From NCBI GenBank assembly GCA_010909165.1, contig MU008157.1, positions 868,001 to 932,000 of the forward strand: a stretch of 64,000 bases of DNA, written 5' to 3'. The DNA comes from Anthoceros angustus (lineage: Eukaryota > Streptophyta > Anthocerotopsida > Anthocerotales > Anthocerotaceae). Made by a program: the position numbers and the translations under genes. The notes below the pieces were generated by a model that was not told the DNA's origin, made no database searches, and was given only the letters and a program-made list of their open reading frames with translations. This document shows, in pieces, positions 22,252 to 35,160 of the stretch; position 1 is the first letter of the stretch; each line of letters opens with the position of its first letter.

Positions 22252-24779
22252 TCATTTTAAATCATTGAAATCAAGCTCAAGATTTGAGTCTGGCATCTCA
22301 TCATCTGCAAGAAGCACATACACCAGGCTAAGAACATCATGTATTCAACCCAACATGTCGGAACGTCGTAGGCTTCAGGTAGGTGGGCTTACCAGGCAAA
22401 TCTTTGCTCGGAGAGGTTAGAAATGCATCTGGAGCTAAATAAGGAGAACCTGTATAGCTCTGCACAAGATCTGCACACAGAAAAGAGTTACTACATGATG
22501 CCCCAAGTCTACATAAACCATTTTCAGTAGACAAATTACCAGAGCTGTTCGTCAAATCTGCTGTCAGATCGGAGAGGCTAAAGTTCCGAGGAAGCTGCCC
22601 GAGAGATCCCAAAGACCTTTTCACATCTACAACAGACAGCATCAGTCACAAGTCAGTTCTCCCATTGCCTGTGCCCTGGAACGTCCAGATTGTTCTACAT
22701 TGCACAAGACACGAAGAAAGTGCAGACTCAGTCTCACCAGCACTAGTTAGCTCCGTGGGCAAATCTGAAAAACTGAAGTTCCGAGGTATTGCACTAAGAG
22801 GTTCCAAAGACTCTCTTGGCACCACGTCAGTATCTGCTCCGCTAATGGGTAACGTCGTGGGGCTCGGGTCATTGGAGGAGGCAAAGGGAGTATCCAGAGA
22901 CATGGAGGTTCCCATTCCAATTGCCCCCATATCTGAAACCCCAAACGGAAACCCACTACTGGACATGCCACCTGGAGCTGGGGACATAGAACCGAGGGAC
23001 ATCTCACTGTTGCCAGATGACAAATTCCCCGAACCAGAAGACTGTAGTACAGGCGACATTCCCATGGTGATATCGACGATTCCACTGCATCATTAACCAA
23101 GACTCCCCGGTATTAGCTGTAGGCCATGACACAGTCCTTTCACACTCCTCACTACAGGTGCAAGAGATTGAAATGAGAAAAACCAACCCCTGCCACTTAG
23201 ACTGTATTCCAGGCTTGGAACGCATGACTCAGAATTGAAATCCAGAGGACAGGTAAAACAGCAGTAAAGGGACAGCCTAGATCATGGGTGGGCTCCCTAG
23301 AGATGGGCCACTCAGAAAAGTTAGAAAGGTACTTTGGGCCTGGACTGCCCTGAGGAGATGGGAAGCCGTCTTGCATGGCAGTTGCTCCATTCATCAAGGG
23401 TGGACTCTGAGGCATTGGCATGGGAGCCAGGTGATGATGTCCAGGGGGTACGGCCGCAGCCTGCTGATGTGCCACAGGATACCCAATTGGCGGATGATGC
23501 ACTGCAAAATTTTGAACTGCCATTCCTCAGCCAACAGCTTCCATGTAAGATTCAAGGACCAGGACCGGACAGAAAAAAAAAAAAAGGAAACAAGATCTCC
23601 ACACAGCAACCTGGCTACACTCAAGGTCCTAGCACAAGTGTCTGCGGAAGCACTCTTAGAAGCTGCCTTTGGAAAGAAGAAAGCTCTTCTTCAAATTCCA
23701 TGTGCGTGAAACCTGAGAACCGGTGCCTTACTGGGTTGCGGATGCATGCCGTTGGGCATGGCAGGAACTGCTGAGAGGGGAGGTGGGGTGGGATACATTC
23801 GCATCTTCTTCAACAGCGAGGACTGCTGCTCAAGCAAGTGGTTGAACATGACAATTTGCTTCTTCAACTTTAGCCTGGTGTAGTACGCTTTGAAAAAATC
23901 AGGATTCTGCTCTTCCAGCTTCTGCCAGACTGAGATCACAAAGAGGTGAAAACTTCAGCGCTCTTGTGTCCTGAAACTGAGATGAAATGCTCATTCAGGT
24001 ATGACATGAACTCACCCAGACTTGTGAAGCCAGGTTCTATCTTTGCTTGGTACTGAAGGGTCGTAATAACTTCCGACTGATTCATGTACAGTTGGAGACA
24101 ACGCTCGATCAAGTTTTGCACCTACACACCCAGAGAAAGTAATTTTATTCCCCGGCGCTCAGCCAGTCCGAGCGCAAATCTTTGCCCCAAGGAAAAAATA
24201 GACACGGACCAGCTGAATGTCTTCGCAAGAAATTTTTCTGCCTTCGCCAGTTGGATTTGCAGCTGGAGCGGAGGCAGTGGTAGCACCGGCTTGCCCTGTC
24301 TGTCGAGGCTGAGGCTCGACAGTTTGAGGCTCCTGTTTCTGCTGAGGTTGCTGCTGCTGCTGCTGTTTGGCCTGTGGCTGAGGCGGCTGCGACTTTTGTT
24401 GAGGTTGCGGAGACTGCGCCTGAGCCTGCGGCTTGTGCTGTGCTGGTGCCGGTTGCTGCTTCACATGACCTCCTGTTGTCTGCTGCTTCTGCTGAGATAG
24501 TGCAGTTTGCGGCTTCTGCTGTCCTGGTGCCGGCTGCTGCTGCTTCTGCTGTGTCGACGCTGCCTGCTGCTGCTGCTGCTGTGTCGACGCTGCCTGCTGC
24601 AGCTTCTGTGGCGCTTGCCCTGCTTGCTGCTTGTGCTGGGCAGATGTGGATTGCTGATGCTTCGACTGGGCAGCTGCCGGTGGTTGCTTCTGGTGTGCTA
24701 GCGATGGTGGCTGTTCTTGCTGCTGCGAAGCTGAATCTTTCTTGACTGGCTTCTCATCCACTTCCATGGCTTGTTTCAT
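22252..24779 (-). CDS. Plant-conserved Gln-rich protein of unknown function
   Basis: Eight exons: 24210-24779, 24016-24121, 23732-23929, 23333-23516, 22738-23084, 22540-22626, 22393-22470 and 22252-22304; all phases agree, 540 aa. Exon 1 is almost wholly low-complexity Q/A/P/K repeats. The conserved core follows: VQNLIERCLQLYMNQSEVI, then VWQKLEEQNPDFFKAYYTRL and QIVMFNHLLEQQ. The rest is P/S/G/M-rich with two short repeats of one motif, IPRNFSFSDLPTEL and LPRNFSLSDLTADL, and an acidic end (DDEMPDSNLELDFNDL). I recognise a plant-wide family often mislabelled in databases as angiotensin-converting enzyme-like; its function is unknown to me. The Q-rich and acidic segments would suit a transcriptional co-regulator, which is inference. 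The ATG at 24779 is chosen as the first in frame. Confidence 0.75.
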
Positions 24780-25577
24780 CTCCCCTCCACACCCGAAAAC
24801 CCTTCCTCAGGGCTTCTATCCCATACACCGGCTCTCATTCAGACATATGGAAACCACTCTTCACATGCCCAGTTTCCTCCTCGCCCATAAGCGAGTCCAG
24901 AAACCGACACCCGGATCCCTCAGCTCCAGCATCTTGTGAGAAATGACACTCTGAATCCTATCCTTGGCTGGTGAGGAGAAGAATTCCAAACCCATCCTGG
25001 ATTGAAGCTTCACTGGACAATCCCACACGCGGGGACACATCCTGACCCGCCATCGCAGAAGCAAAAGCGACCAGCAAACTAAGGCCCTCCCCTTGCCAGA
25101 GCATCTAAAAGGCACCCGATTTACAGCAAAAAAGATGTTGGGCTGTGGTGGGCTGGGCTGGGCTCATGAACATATGGATATGGTTCCAAGTTTCCGAAAC
25201 AAACTCTCAGTTTGGTAGGTAACCGAATGAACATACCCAACAGACCCAACTCTCAGATGCATCGAGATTCCCCACCCAGCTCCACATCTCTGTGGGCACG
25301 AGGACCCGGGCATTCAGAAAGGATAGAACCCTAACCCCAGAACCCTAGTCAGGAAGAATGATGCCCGCGCTCCGATGTAAAGGAGAACGCATTCACGTTC
25401 AGTTCAGTTCAGCCACTCCTATTTTTATGCAGGTCTTGATAATGGGCATATCTATATCCATCCGCAGGCAAAGTACATAAGAGTACACCCACAATGTGGT
25501 ACCTGGTCTCCTACCTCGTCCGATGAGCAGATCCGGGAGGAACCCAAAGCTCCGAGCCCTTCACTTCAATTGATGCC
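24780..25577. other. Shared upstream region of two divergent genes
   Basis: The Gln-rich gene and the AFG1-like gene are transcribed away from each other from this 800-bp interval, which probably holds both promoters. No clear TATA box or other feature was identified. Confidence 0.5.
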
Positions 25578-28500
25578 ATGAGCACATGGGGCCGCTGTCG
25601 GCCTGTGTTGGGGTTGCTGCTCAGCAGCAGGAATCTGGGTGCCCGTCCAACATCCGGACCGGGGTCATGGGTGCTGGGCATGGCAAGAGCCTTGGTGCAT
25701 GGAGGAGCAGACTTGCAAGCCATCAAGGTGGGGACTCCTCCGTTAGCCGCCTACAATGAGCTGGTAAAGCAGGGCTCCATCAAGCTGGATCAGGGGCAGG
25801 TGACGGCGTTGCAGCCGCTGGAACGCCTGTTTGAGGAGCTGCAGACTTACCAGCCTCCTGCAGATGATCTCACCTCCAAGATCTTTTCAGCCATTCGGTT
25901 GCGGCCCCCACCCAAGGCACCTCAAGGGTAGGCCACTGTGCTTGGGCGTTGGGGTGAAGGGAACTTTGGATGTCAGGATTGGATGTACACTAGTACGCAT
26001 CTTCTGCATTTCGTCAGTCAGGTACCAGTGACAGGAAGGAGTGGTCAGCCTCCCACGTCAAGTATGTAGTACAGTACAGGAAAACGAAAAATGTCTGTCC
26101 TTTGACGACATGGGTACTCGACCCGCGTCGAGATCCGATGCGGACCACATATGAGGATGCTAAATGTACGTCCTAGATCTGTTCAATTCAGGTCGAGAGA
26201 GAGGGGCGGGGAATTGGATTGGGGCCAGAGGGGTATGCATGGTGCGTGGGATGCACTAGTAAGGCATCAAGTTGTCCCAACCATGCCGAATGCTCCCGAT
26301 GCAAGAGGGTGCTCCATCCAGAGAATGCTTGGGATACAAGACTGTAGGACTTCAGAGCAGCTGTAGATGTCTATCGCACAATCGCTCCCGCCCAGTTGTC
26401 GGCTTCTACTTTCTTGGAAAGAGCGTTCCTGGTTTGGTGGTCATGTTTCTGGTGCTTGTCCATCTGCAGGGTTTACATTTATGGAGGGGTGGGTACAGGG
26501 AAATCTTTGGTGGCAGATATTTTTTTCCACTGCAGCCCTACGAAAAGCAAGCGTCGGGTGCACTTTCATCAGTTCATGCTCGACGTGCATAAGAGGTGTG
26601 TGGTCGGTCATTTCCCTCCCACTTCTTGAATCATGTGATCCTTTTTGCCATTTTTTTTTTGGGAGGAGTGGGGGGACTCCTTTAGGTTCAGCCAGCTTCG
26701 GAGGATTAGCCCTCGGGCACTTACCCATTTGTTGCATAGAAGCCAGGCTCGATTGATTTGTGGTGAATTGGCTGAGGGCATAGGCTGCATGAGAAGAGAT
26801 TGAAAGGAGACAAGACTGGCGATCATGTTGAATCTGTGGCTAATGACCTTTTGAAAGCAGGCTGGCTGCTCTGCTTCGATGAATTTCAAGTGCGTGAACA
26901 TGTCAAGCTCATCTGTCATTCTCGTTGTAGATACCTATCTATTAGAACGTTTGAGGCATCACGAGATGGTATGAGTTTGTTCATGAGTTGCTACTGCCAA
27001 AGACATGCACATGGTGTGTGAATTGCAATAGTTGCTGTTCAAGGATGAATCTGCTGCGTCCTTGTGATTGGATGAATGCAAGTTTTGCTCATCCTGTGAG
27101 TTTGAACAGGTTATAGACATAGCTGATGCAATGATCTTAAGAAGGTTGCTGGAGAATTTACTTTCTCATGGGGCTGTTATGGTTGCATCTTCCAATCGAG
27201 CTCCTGCAGACGTAAGTTGAGAGTGGCCATTTCCATGCATGTCCTACTATGTTGATCTCACATCTAACAAGGGCTGTTTGTGGCAGCTATATAAAAACGG
27301 TTTGCAGCGGGATCTCTTTGTGCCGTGCATTGAGCTGATAAAGCAACGGTGCCAGGTCCATGCATTTCGCCCAAACTCCCCAGATTACCGCTTGGTTGGT
27401 GCACGGCCAGATGGGTCCAGGTTGGCTAACCATTTTGATATCACTGTTGGGATAATCAAAATGAGACGGCGATCTATTGAGAGTTTCTGCATGAACTGTC
27501 TTCTTCGATGCAGTGAAATTGCAACTGTCTGGCACATGCCATTGAATGAGGAGACCAAGCAAGCGATGCAGAAGGTATTCCTTAAGCTTGCTGGGAATCG
27601 CCTTATTGGACCAGTGGTGTTGAAGGAAGGTTCTCGTGCAATTACTGGTTTGTAAAGCCCCACCCGTGTCTCACTTTGGATTTCCCTATCCATATGCTGC
27701 AGGCTCCTTTATGTAACCATCATCCTCTATGGTTGCAGTTCCAAAAGCAGCAGGTGGAATTGCTTTCTTCAGTTTCAAAGACCTGTGTGGCACCCCCAGA
27801 GGAGCTTCAGACTACCTCGCCGTTGCCACATCTTTCCATACAGTCTTCATTGAAAACATCCCTCGGATGACCCGGGCTGACAGTGAAATGGTACATTTGG
27901 AATGGATTCCTTGACCTGTAGCCTTCTGGTACATGATAAGACTTTCACAAACTCAGGGTCACTGGGGTTTTGCTGTGAACACTACCCCTTCAGAATGCCA
28001 TTCTTGTGTCAAGTGCAGGCAAGGAGATTCATCACTCTGGTGGATGTTTTCTATGAACAAGTAATGCTCTAATGGCTCAACAATCTTAAGTGTCTACATT
28101 TACCATGTCAAAAAATGACAGCTGTGTGGAAACCAGTGGCAAGGGTTCTCAACATGGCAAGTTTTTCTGGCAGAAAGTGAAGCTTATAGCCAGCGCAGCG
28201 GTTGATCCAGGAAGCATATACCAACCCAGGTAATGCAAAAGCTAATCTTCACAGAACAATCAATCAATCATCTCTCTTTGAAAGGCACAGTTTCAGCTGT
28301 TTGTGTTCGTCACAGTCTTGCCTCTAGTTTGCTTTGTTCAGGATTAATCCCCTACTCCTTCCGCAGGGTAGATGAGGACTCTGATACGGCATCCACTGCA
28401 AAGAAAGAAGAACCAAAACCCAGTTCGTCAGCCTACGAGGAGAAAGATGAAGAGTTTGCTTTTGCGAGAACTGTTTCTCGGTTGAACCACATGCAATCTG

Positions 28501-28984
28501 CTGACTACTTGAGTGCCGCTTGGGCTACCCCTGGCAAAGCTTTCATAATACATCTCGAGTCCATGACTCTCAAAGAAGGAGACCTGCGGAGGCAAGGCTG
28601 CTAATGATCAACTAGTTCTGCACCGGGTCTACATTACCTTTGTGCTCACCCTAAGAACCTTGTGTGCAGGGTTTGGGACAGATACAATGTTAACTCTGAC
28701 AACATCCTGAGTAGGGAAGAGCTGCTGATGATGATGGAAGATCTCACGGAGATAAAGTGTTTCCACAGACACGTACCCAAGGTAATTACTCACAGGGTGA
28801 TGTGTGCACCTGTTGGGTTGTTTCATCACCTCATGGGAAAGGTTAATCCGGGTTTGTGCTCTTTCTTTAGGAGCTGATCGACGACATGTACAACAAATTG
28901 GATGCTAACAAAGATGGTGTCGTCGTATGGGAGGAGTTCCGTGACTACTTTCTGAAGTACGGACTGCAGGTCCAAGCAGTATAG
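25578..28984 (+). CDS. AFG1/LACE1-type mitochondrial AAA ATPase with C-terminal EF-hands
   Basis: AFG1 (LACE1/AFG1L) is an inner-membrane-associated ATPase acting in mitochondrial protein quality control. Twelve exons: 25578-25927, 26470-26595, 26784-26889, 27110-27211, 27287-27420, 27514-27647, 27739-27890, 28019-28060, 28174-28229, 28367-28591, 28670-28781 and 28871-28984; 550 aa, all phases consistent. Landmarks: Arg-rich N-terminus fit for a presequence; Walker [10 protein letters not shown] (about 121); [15 protein letters not shown]; Walker [18 protein letters not shown] (sensor 1); [47 protein letters not shown]. Past the usual family end, the frame continues into two EF-hand loops, [12 protein letters not shown] (about 480) and [12 protein letters not shown] (about 524). 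The linking intron 28592-28669 is GC-AG. An independent EF-hand gene downstream is less likely because phase and frame join exactly. Confidence 0.88.
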
Positions 28985-31007
28985 CCTTCATCCCCTTGCT
29001 GTAATAATCTGAAAGCTCTAATAATCTGAAAGAAGGAAGGGGGGAGAGGGGGAGGGTTGTCAAAGTCTGAAGGTCTGTTTGGCCCACCCTTAAATAAAGG
29101 GCTTTATTATTGTTTTTAGTTGAGACTATCGGCAATTGTGTTTTCAGCCAAAGTAGGACACTTGCTTTGAGCCAACTTTCTTCGACATAAGCCCCAAAGC
29201 GGGTACCTCCTAAAGGTATTTCCTATGAACCTGCGGTGTAGTTGCAACTTGAGTTATTATAACTTGAGTTATTTCATGGTTGAGAAGATAAAGGCTTTGA
29301 GCACCTGGTACAAGTAATCCAATTCCTAATGAGAGGCATGTATTTGTATATCAGTTGATAATTTAATGGTTTAAGTAATAATTTAATTATATGTATATAT
29401 TAATAGTTTTGGATTGAACAACAACTTCGGTACCTATATTAGAAATTTGTGGTGTTGTATGTCTTAAGGTGTTTGAACTTCATCGCCTAAGTGTTTTGAT
29501 ATTTGTAACGTTCCATGAATATAGGTGCTCAAAACATGGAGTGTAGTTGGAGGGATACTTTTAGTGATATAGGTAGTTGATAGGATATTTTTGGTGGAGT
29601 TTAGTTGGCAGGACATGTTGGAGAGATATTGTTGGTGGTGTGTATGTGATGGATAAAATATTTTGGGTGAAGTTTAATTGAGATGTTTTTGGTGTCTCAC
29701 GTTACCTTCTATCATTGTAAGATTGTTTTCCTTTCTCCTACAAGTTAGTGTTGTATGTGACATATTGTTATGAAATATTATACAAGGTAAATATGTAGTA
29801 AATATGGATAGGCACAGGACCATGTGCAATATATATGGGTAGTTTAGTGTATAGGGTTTAGCACAGCCAGCCAGGAGCCGTTTTGTCATGTAGCCATGAG
29901 TTGTTTTTTTCTTGATCTATGGTAACATAGTTTTGTTCTTGACCTATGGTAACGCAATTATTACTATCGCCCTTTGGGTTCTATTGTAAGGCTCTTAGAG
30001 ACCCACATGTTACAAGGGCATTCGACAACCCCTTATTACAAGGTTTCAGTTATTTCCATGTGATGGCCCCTTGTCGTAGAGCTTGGGTTTTATTGTAAGG
30101 CCCTTCGAGACCCCACATGTTACAATGGCATTTGGCAACTCCTTATTATAAGGTTTCTGCTATTTCCCCATGATGGGCCCTTGTTGTAAGGTTCTCCAGC
30201 CTCGTAATTGATATATCTCCTTGTTGTAGGGTCTTTTAAACCCTTTTAGTTGATTGAAATACAAAATACTCAGTAATTATAAGTGAGCCATCGCAAGATG
30301 GTTCCTCTAATTGTAAGATCTTCTAAGGCCTCCTAAATGCCTATATCTCCTTGCTGAAAGGCCTTTAAGACCCTCTAAATTTAATGAAATTAAAGTACTC
30401 AATATTACTATGTAGGTGTAAAAAACGTATTGGAGGTCTATAAAATTTAAACAAGCTACAAGGTAGAATATTAGGTATTTTAGAAATAGGATAAGAAGTG
30501 AATTTAAGTTGTGCTTGTTTATTGAAAATGGAGTAACCGATATTGAATTGTACTTGGCTACTTTATTACTGCCTAACTTGATTAAAACAACCAACCGTAT
30601 TGATCTGTACTTGGTTAGTTTATTACTCCCTAACTTAATTAAAACAACCAACGGTTTGGATTATGTACCTAGGTTGGACATCCTCAGTCCTTAGCACTTT
30701 CTTCACTTCATCTAAAAGTTCAAGTGTCTCCCAGCTAGCTATCTTGGAAGGAGGAGCTAATCAAACATTTACTTTATTGGAGCTTATGTTTATAATATTT
30801 GAAAGGTAGTTTGTGCAAACACTGTTCCAGAAACAAAGTACAAGCAAGAGAACCATGAAAGCATATGAGATTCATGAATATGAGACCACATTCCATAAGT
30901 TTTACAACCCGTGAACTATTACAAGTAGTTGAGATTCCAAATCTCTAATTGAAGTACAAGCTGATTTTTTCTTTGAAGGTGTGACAATCTTAAAATTGTT
31001 CGCATAT
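28985..31007. other. AT-rich intergenic region with short tandem duplications
   Basis: No gene seen. A ~109-bp block (GGGTTCTATTGTAAGGC through the ATTTCC-containing part) is duplicated at 29976 and 30085. A ~62-bp unit containing CTAACTTGATTAAAACAACC is duplicated at 30545-30660. Confidence 0.6.
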
Positions 31008-34000
31008 ATGACGGTATTGAAGCTTTTTGTGCTTTTACTAGCTATAAATGTGGCATTGGGGAGTACGGAACAAATTTCCCCTCATGTTTTTATAGTTAGA
31101 ATGAGGGAGCCACCTCTTGTTGCTCATTATGACACACTGATGGCTAGAGCTCTAGGGGTTGATTATTATCCTTCTTCAAAAAAGTTGGATCTTTCAGCTA
31201 GGTAACCTTACTAATCATCACAGATTCATTTTATAGACATTATGTATCATTTTTGTTACTAATTTTATGAAAGAATATTAACATTTATTGGTCCTCATGT
31301 GCAGTGAATCTTTACAAGTATATAGTAATCAACTAAGGACCTCACATATTGAGCTTTTAGCATCTCTCTTTGAACCAAGTAGCTATGAAATCCTGTACAG
31401 CTATACCAATCTTTTGAATGCCTTTGCAGTCAAGCTCCAGGATTCTCTTCAAGTACATATACATCTTCACCTGAGCTCATATAGTTTTAAGTTTTTCAAT
31501 TAAGCATTGAATTGTCTGAATTAGTCGACTACATATATTTTTTCTCATCAAAATTATTGCTTTCTTTTCAGATTGAAACAATAGCACAACATCCCCAAGT
31601 TGTTTCAACTGAACAAGAAGTAGTCTTTCACAAATCCACTACTCATACTCCTGAATTTTTAGGACTTAACTCTGGATGGCAAAATGTTGGAGGAATTCAT
31701 TATGCTGGGGAGGACGTGGTTATTGGCTTTTTAGACACTGGAATTTTTCCTTATCATCATAGTTTTTCTAATAAACCTTCTCATCCATATAAGCCTTTAA
31801 AACAATGGCCATTGATAAACTCTTCAAAATGCGAATTGAACTTAGATGACTTTCCTAAGGGTGCATGCAATGGAAAGATAGTGGCTGCAAGACATTTTTC
31901 TAAAGGCATTATAGCTGCAAATATATTTAATGCGAGCTACGATTTTAACTCACCATTAGATGGAGATGGCCATGGAACGTGAGTTACTATTCTAATTATT
32001 GTGTGCTGCAATTATTATCTACCTTAATTATTTTTAGGAATTCCATCAAATTCTTGTAGATTAACGTTGAAATGTACTCTCGATAGGCACACTGCAGCAA
32101 CAGCAGCTGGAAATAATGGAGTTCCAGTTCATGTTGCTGGATTTCAATACGGTTGGGCAAGTGGAGTTGCTCCACGTGCAAGGTTACAATGTACTTTATT
32201 GTATTTGGATTTTGTACATGGATAACACTACATATTGAATTGAAGTTATGTGATTAATTATTCTTGCAGATTGGGGATATACAAGGTGATTTATCGAGAT
32301 GGTGGTTTTTTATCAGATGTTCTTGCTGGCATTGATCAGGTATTATAAAATTATTGTATTTAGAATTGGCATAATCAAAATCTTCCAAAGTAAAAATGTT
32401 TAAGTATTTGTTGTGCATCAGGCTATTCAAGATGGCGTGGATGTGTTGAGCATATCTTTAGGAGCCACCACAGGAGCTTATGGAATTCCATGCCTCAATT
32501 CGTTTGATATTGCTCTTTTACTCGCTGTTAAAGCTGGAGTTATAATCGTCCATGCAGCTGGAAATAACGGGCCCTTTCCCATGAGCATGAATTCGTATGG
32601 CCCTTGGCTGATTTCTGTTGCTGCTGGGACTACAGACAGAGCTTATTTGAATCCTGTAGTTCTTGGAAATGGTCAAGAAGTTGATGGATACGGACTTTCA
32701 GGTAGGTAATTCACACTAATCATTTTTTTGAATTATGTCGTATTTGTATATATTGAGTAATTTTTAGTGTTGCTTTTCGATAAGTATTGTATGTCTTTTT
32801 GACCAAGACATGCATATGATATAGGAGGAACGACAGGGGATGAGTTCCATTCTTTGATATTTGCTCAAGACGCCTTTACCAATAACACCAGTGTGTATGA
32901 CTATGAATATTTTTCATACTGCCAAGACTCTTCACCTTTTAACCTTTCTTTAGTAGAAGGAAAGATTTTGATATGTAATTTTGTGGACTATTTTTCTGGA
33001 GCTGTGTCAACTCAAGTAAATAATGCTATCGCAACTGCTAAAAATACCAGTGCAATAGGACTTATTATCTTGGCACAACCTTCGTCTGATGTTCCACACG
33101 AACATGCTATATCTTTTGATCCCACACCATTATCATTTCCAACAACTTTTATTATTGACTCAAATCTTTCAAAGGTAAAATTGCTGATTATTTCTCTAAG
33201 TTTAACGTATAGATAACATGATATCAACTTCACATATAAATTTCAGATCATCCTTGACTATTACAACAAAGCCACAATGAAGGGTAATTCGAAAGGGGCT
33301 GATATTATCTTTGGAGCAAAAGGGAAGCTGAAGGATTCACGCAATGCTTCATATTCTTTGGAAGCTCCTCAAGTTGTTGCATTTTCTTCAAGAGGGCCTG
33401 TGTACGCAAACACAATTACCTCAACCATCGGTGATATACTAAAGCCTGATATCCTTGCACCTGGATATCAAATATGGGCAGCTTGGAGTCCAATTGGTAC
33501 TGATGTAGGAGGTTTCACGGGTAAGCATACAATCTTGCTATTTATATTTTATAATTTTATTAAATGAGCATGAATTGTTGACACTTCTTAGCTAATACTT
33601 TGCTGAGATGGTTGTAAAAAATTTAAGGCCAAAAGTTTGCTCTATTATCTGGGACAAGTATGGCCGCACCTCATATTGCTGGATTAGCTGCTCTCTTGAG
33701 ACAAAAATACCCAAAATGGACTGTTTCTGCAATTCACTCAGCAATACAAACTACAGCCACATCCATAGATAACAAGTTGAGTCCAATCAAAGCTCAACAA
33801 CCAGAGGGCAACAGCTCGTCATTGATCGGTGTTGCATCACCATTTGATTTGGGAAGTGGTGCTGTGAATGCAAGTGCAGCTTTTGATCCTGGACTTGTCT
33901 TCGTTTCAGGTTTCTCCTCACGTCACACAAATTTCATGTTGTTAGTATGTCTATATTAAAACATAAAAATTTATGAGTTGTAATGACATTGCAGATTTTC

Positions 34001-34508
34001 AAGATTACATAAATTTCCTTTGCACGCTACCGGGGGCAGACGCAAATTCTGTACAGGATGCAACAAGTGCAATTTGTAGAACAAGAGATGGCGCCCGCAC
34101 ATCAGACCTCAATACTCCATCGATTACAGTAGCAAACCTCATAGGAACTCGGCGAGTAAAAAGAGTAGTGACCAATGTAGGCATTCATAGGTACGCACAT
34201 AATGTTAAGATTTATACTAAAGACACATACCTCTATGCATGCACATACACTAATATCTAATGTTTAATGTTGTCTACAGCAAAGAAACTTATACAGCGTC
34301 AGTGATAGCACCAACTGGAGTTGAGGTGACAGTAAGACCTAATTCATTTGTGATCAGGAAAAGGAGGACTTTGACTTTCACCGTAACCTTGAAAACCATA
34401 TATGCAAACCAAGCCTTTGCATTTGGATCTTTGACATGGACCAGTGATAAAGGTCACATTGTAAGGTTGCCACTCTCAGTGGCAGCAAACTCAATCAGCG
34501 GTCGTTAG
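31008..34508 (+). CDS. Subtilisin-like serine protease (SBT2-like)
   Basis: Secreted S8 protease of 841 aa. Exons: 31008-31201, 31305-31452, 31572-31978, 32087-32182, 32270-32339, 32422-32701, 32825-33174, 33247-33520, 33628-33909, 33995-34190 and 34280-34508; all GT-AG, phases consistent. The ATG at 31008 starts a signal peptide (VLKLFVLLLAINVALG). The I9 prodomain precedes the catalytic triad: Asp in VVIGFLDTGI (about 169), His in DGHGTHTAA (251), Ser in LSGTSMAAPHIAG (about 617). The oxyanion Asn is in HAAGNNGP (about 353). A PA insertion lies between His and Ser, and a fibronectin-III-like tail follows (RRVKRVVTNVG). The multi-intron structure fits SBT2, since most other plant subtilases have few introns. 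Exons are unusually AT-rich compared with neighbouring genes, matching the local base composition. Confidence 0.92.
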
Positions 34509-35160
34509 GAAAACAAAACGGGTTGTGGTTTACAGCAAAATGAGTTGTTGTTTACATTTGGTCATAAGCAAAACGGGTTGTGGTTTACAGCACAATGACT
34601 TGTTATTAACATTTGTAGCTTCCGTTCCCCCATGTAGAGGGACGGGATGTATCATGATCAAACTCAGAACTTCATGTCTTTGCTCAATAGTTAACATGTT
34701 TTTTTCCTTCCTTATTTCTCATGAGCAAGAAAGAATATGAGTAAACTATATATATTCATGCTAGCTGATATATCTCTTCACATCAGCAAGGAAGGGAAGG
34801 TGTGTCCTTGCTTACTGTAATGGATTTTCCCAATGTGCTCCCCACATTAGGGAAGGAAATGGGTGAAGTGCCGGCATGAAACTTTTGGTGGAGAAGTGGA
34901 GAAAGTGTCATAGACATGCTTGCAAAGGAAATGAGAGATTAGTTCGGCCACGTCGGAAAGAGAGTGGAGTGTAATTGATATCTCCGGGTGGCGTTAACGT
35001 TGCAGTGAAAATGGTGGCGCTGTTTTCTGCAAAAACTCAGGATCCGCCCATTTCGGCCGCTGCCTTAGCTCCGCTCCGCTTCGCTTCGCTTCGAGGCCTC
35101 GGCCTCGGCCTCGGCCCTGATCTGATGTGGGTAAAGAAACGTTTCCTTCATTGCGGGACA
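34509..35160. other. Intergenic, 3' of subtilase
   Basis: Holds a ~56-bp direct duplication (AAAACGGGTTGTGGTTTACA at 34514 and 34570), then unique sequence. Just before the PEX11 duplication lies a short GGCCTC/GCTTC microsatellite (35070-35115). Confidence 0.6.

Noticed and set aside
24374-24745. Ala/Leu-rich forward frame
   Set aside because: Shadow of the CAG-type repeats that encode the Gln-rich exon on the other strand.
28629-28829. Separate EF-hand gene
   Set aside because: The EF-hand exons join the AFG1 frame precisely in phase; no independent ATG with a convincing promoter was seen.
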